From positions 1,152,596 to 1,216,595 of the forward strand of contig CM007317.1 of the NCBI GenBank assembly GCA_000333855.2: a stretch of 64,000 bases of DNA. Reading direction: 5' to 3'. Below are positions 63,400 through 64,000 of this stretch, piece after piece. Position 1 is the first letter of the stretch, and every line of letters starts with the position of its first letter. Made by a program: the position numbers and the translations under genes. The notes beneath the pieces were generated by a model. It made no database searches, was not told the origin of the DNA, and saw nothing but the letters and a program-made list of their open reading frames with translations. This stretch comes from Endotrypanum monterogeii. Taxonomy: Eukaryota > Euglenozoa > Kinetoplastea > Trypanosomatida > Trypanosomatidae.

Positions 63400-64000
63400 A
63401 TGTCCCTTTTCCCCGAAATTTTATCCGCGGGCATTACGTCTCTAGGCTCACAGACCGGCATGGATCCTTACGGTCATGACTCGATGGCGTCGAATGGCTT
63501 TCCTTCGGTGGCCCACAGCGGCTACGATTTCACGAGTGTGACCAGCTTTGGGTACGGGAGGATCAACAGGCTGGGGTATGAGGGCCTGGGCGGCTACCCC
63601 GCTGATGAAGGCACTTTGAGCACACTTGGAGGATATGGGTCGATGGGTCCCTGTAGGATGAGGGGGTACAGCTTCATGGGTGCCGGCAGCCGAAATCCCT
63701 TGGGCAACCTGGGCACCATGACCCCCGGCGGTTTCGTTAGCGTAAATAATGGCATGAGTGGGCACATGACAGCGGATTATGGTCCCCTAGGTTACCAGCT
63801 GGGAAGCATGTACGGTATGGGAGGCCCCTTGAAGGCCACGTACGGCATTGAAGTCCCGACGGGCTCCATGCACATCTCGAGGGGCAGTTCGATGAGCTTC
63901 CTGTACAGCAGGGGTTCCCGGCACGACTTCGGGTCTATGTACGGCCTAGGTCTCTACAAAAGTACGGAAACGAGCAGCAACAGCCTCTCCATGTACCGCG
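63400..64000 (+). CDS. Partial gene: Gly/Met/Ser/Tyr-rich N-terminus of a likely family member
   Basis: Only the first 200 codons are in the window; the frame is open at the right edge. From ATG 63400 the protein is rich in Gly, Ser, Met and Tyr, with LGSMYGMGG near residue 137 and FGSMYGLG near residue 178. These are degenerate forms of the GMGGNPMGSMY repeat in the two genes upstream. SFMGAGS and SMSFLYSRGS recall the FMARSMSFSSYGG block that follows the repeats in the gene at 35493. Kinesin-like domains would be expected beyond the edge but cannot be seen. A second ATG at 63460 is an alternative start; no in-frame stop separates the two. The repeats are more diverged than in the other copies. 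Confidence 0.8.
   Translation, partial: MSLFPEILSAGITSLGSQTGMDPYGHDSMASNGFPSVAHSGYDFTSVTSFGYGRINRLGYEGLGGYPADEGTLSTLGGYGSMGPCRMRGYSFMGAGSRNPLGNLGTMTPGGFVSVNNGMSGHMTADYGPLGYQLGSMYGMGGPLKATYGIEVPTGSMHISRGSSMSFLYSRGSRHDFGSMYGLGLYKSTETSSNSLSMYR

Noticed and set aside
1..64000. CRISPR arrays, tRNA and rRNA genes, bacterial operons
   Set aside because: No spaced direct-repeat arrays, no cloverleaf or rRNA sequence was recognised, and the gene style is that of a trypanosomatid nucleus.

Overview
The window looks like nuclear DNA from a trypanosomatid protist of the Leishmania/Leptomonas type. Every convincing gene lies on the + strand and is intron-less. Genes are separated by pyrimidine-rich, microsatellite-rich spacers. 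Many starts sit just downstream of a polypyrimidine tract and an AG, as expected for trans-splicing within one polycistronic unit. TAA, TAG and TGA all end long reading frames, so the standard code is in use. The genus is inferred from these features and cannot be fixed by sequence reading alone.

Left part (1-17,000): a decayed gene for a mucin-like membrane protein (1201-2533), a 154-bp direct repeat (1-154 and 3920-4073), a 150-residue protein with an N-terminal myristoylation/palmitoylation signature (5519-5971), an atypical tyrosine/lipid phosphatase (6791-7567), two membrane-anchored CHAP/glutathionylspermidine-amidase-like paralogues (7992-9122, intact triad; 11865-13328, catalytic Cys replaced by Ala), and two unrecognised proteins (14620-14967 and 15656-16888).

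Middle (16,889-26,186): about 9.3 kb with no convincing gene. It is a mosaic of a coding-like remnant (17951-18669), a GC-rich block with long C and G runs (about 18671-19560), a balanced, tract-poor block (about 19650-22450) and a very T/pyrimidine-rich leader region.

Right part (26,187-64,000): a cluster of unusual genes. Three giant proteins (2650, 1567 and 1940 residues) carry ten copies (3+3+4) of a domain of about 290 residues. I read it as a decayed kinesin motor fold: the strand order, the GYNxA loop, the VS..IY..DLL segment and the LGGxxxT...NP end can all be followed, but the P-loop GQTGSGKT, SSRSH and DLAGSE are gone. Each copy has its own S-P-L-F-G-P signature and most are followed by a charged helical hairpin. 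Two of the proteins begin with tandem 11-residue GMGGNPMGSMY repeats encoded by near-identical 33-bp units. A fifth gene running off the right edge (63400 onwards) has the same Gly/Met/Ser/Tyr-rich N-terminus, and between them lies a 335-residue Gly/Tyr/Met-rich protein. The array looks like a locally expanded family of non-motor, kinesin-derived proteins, probably structural. That role is inference.

Two sequencing gaps (9515-9577 and 55894-55913) sit inside (TA)n tracts and are flanked by about 100 bases whose order follows a T-A-C-G flow cycle. I consider these flanks read-end artefacts, not genomic sequence.
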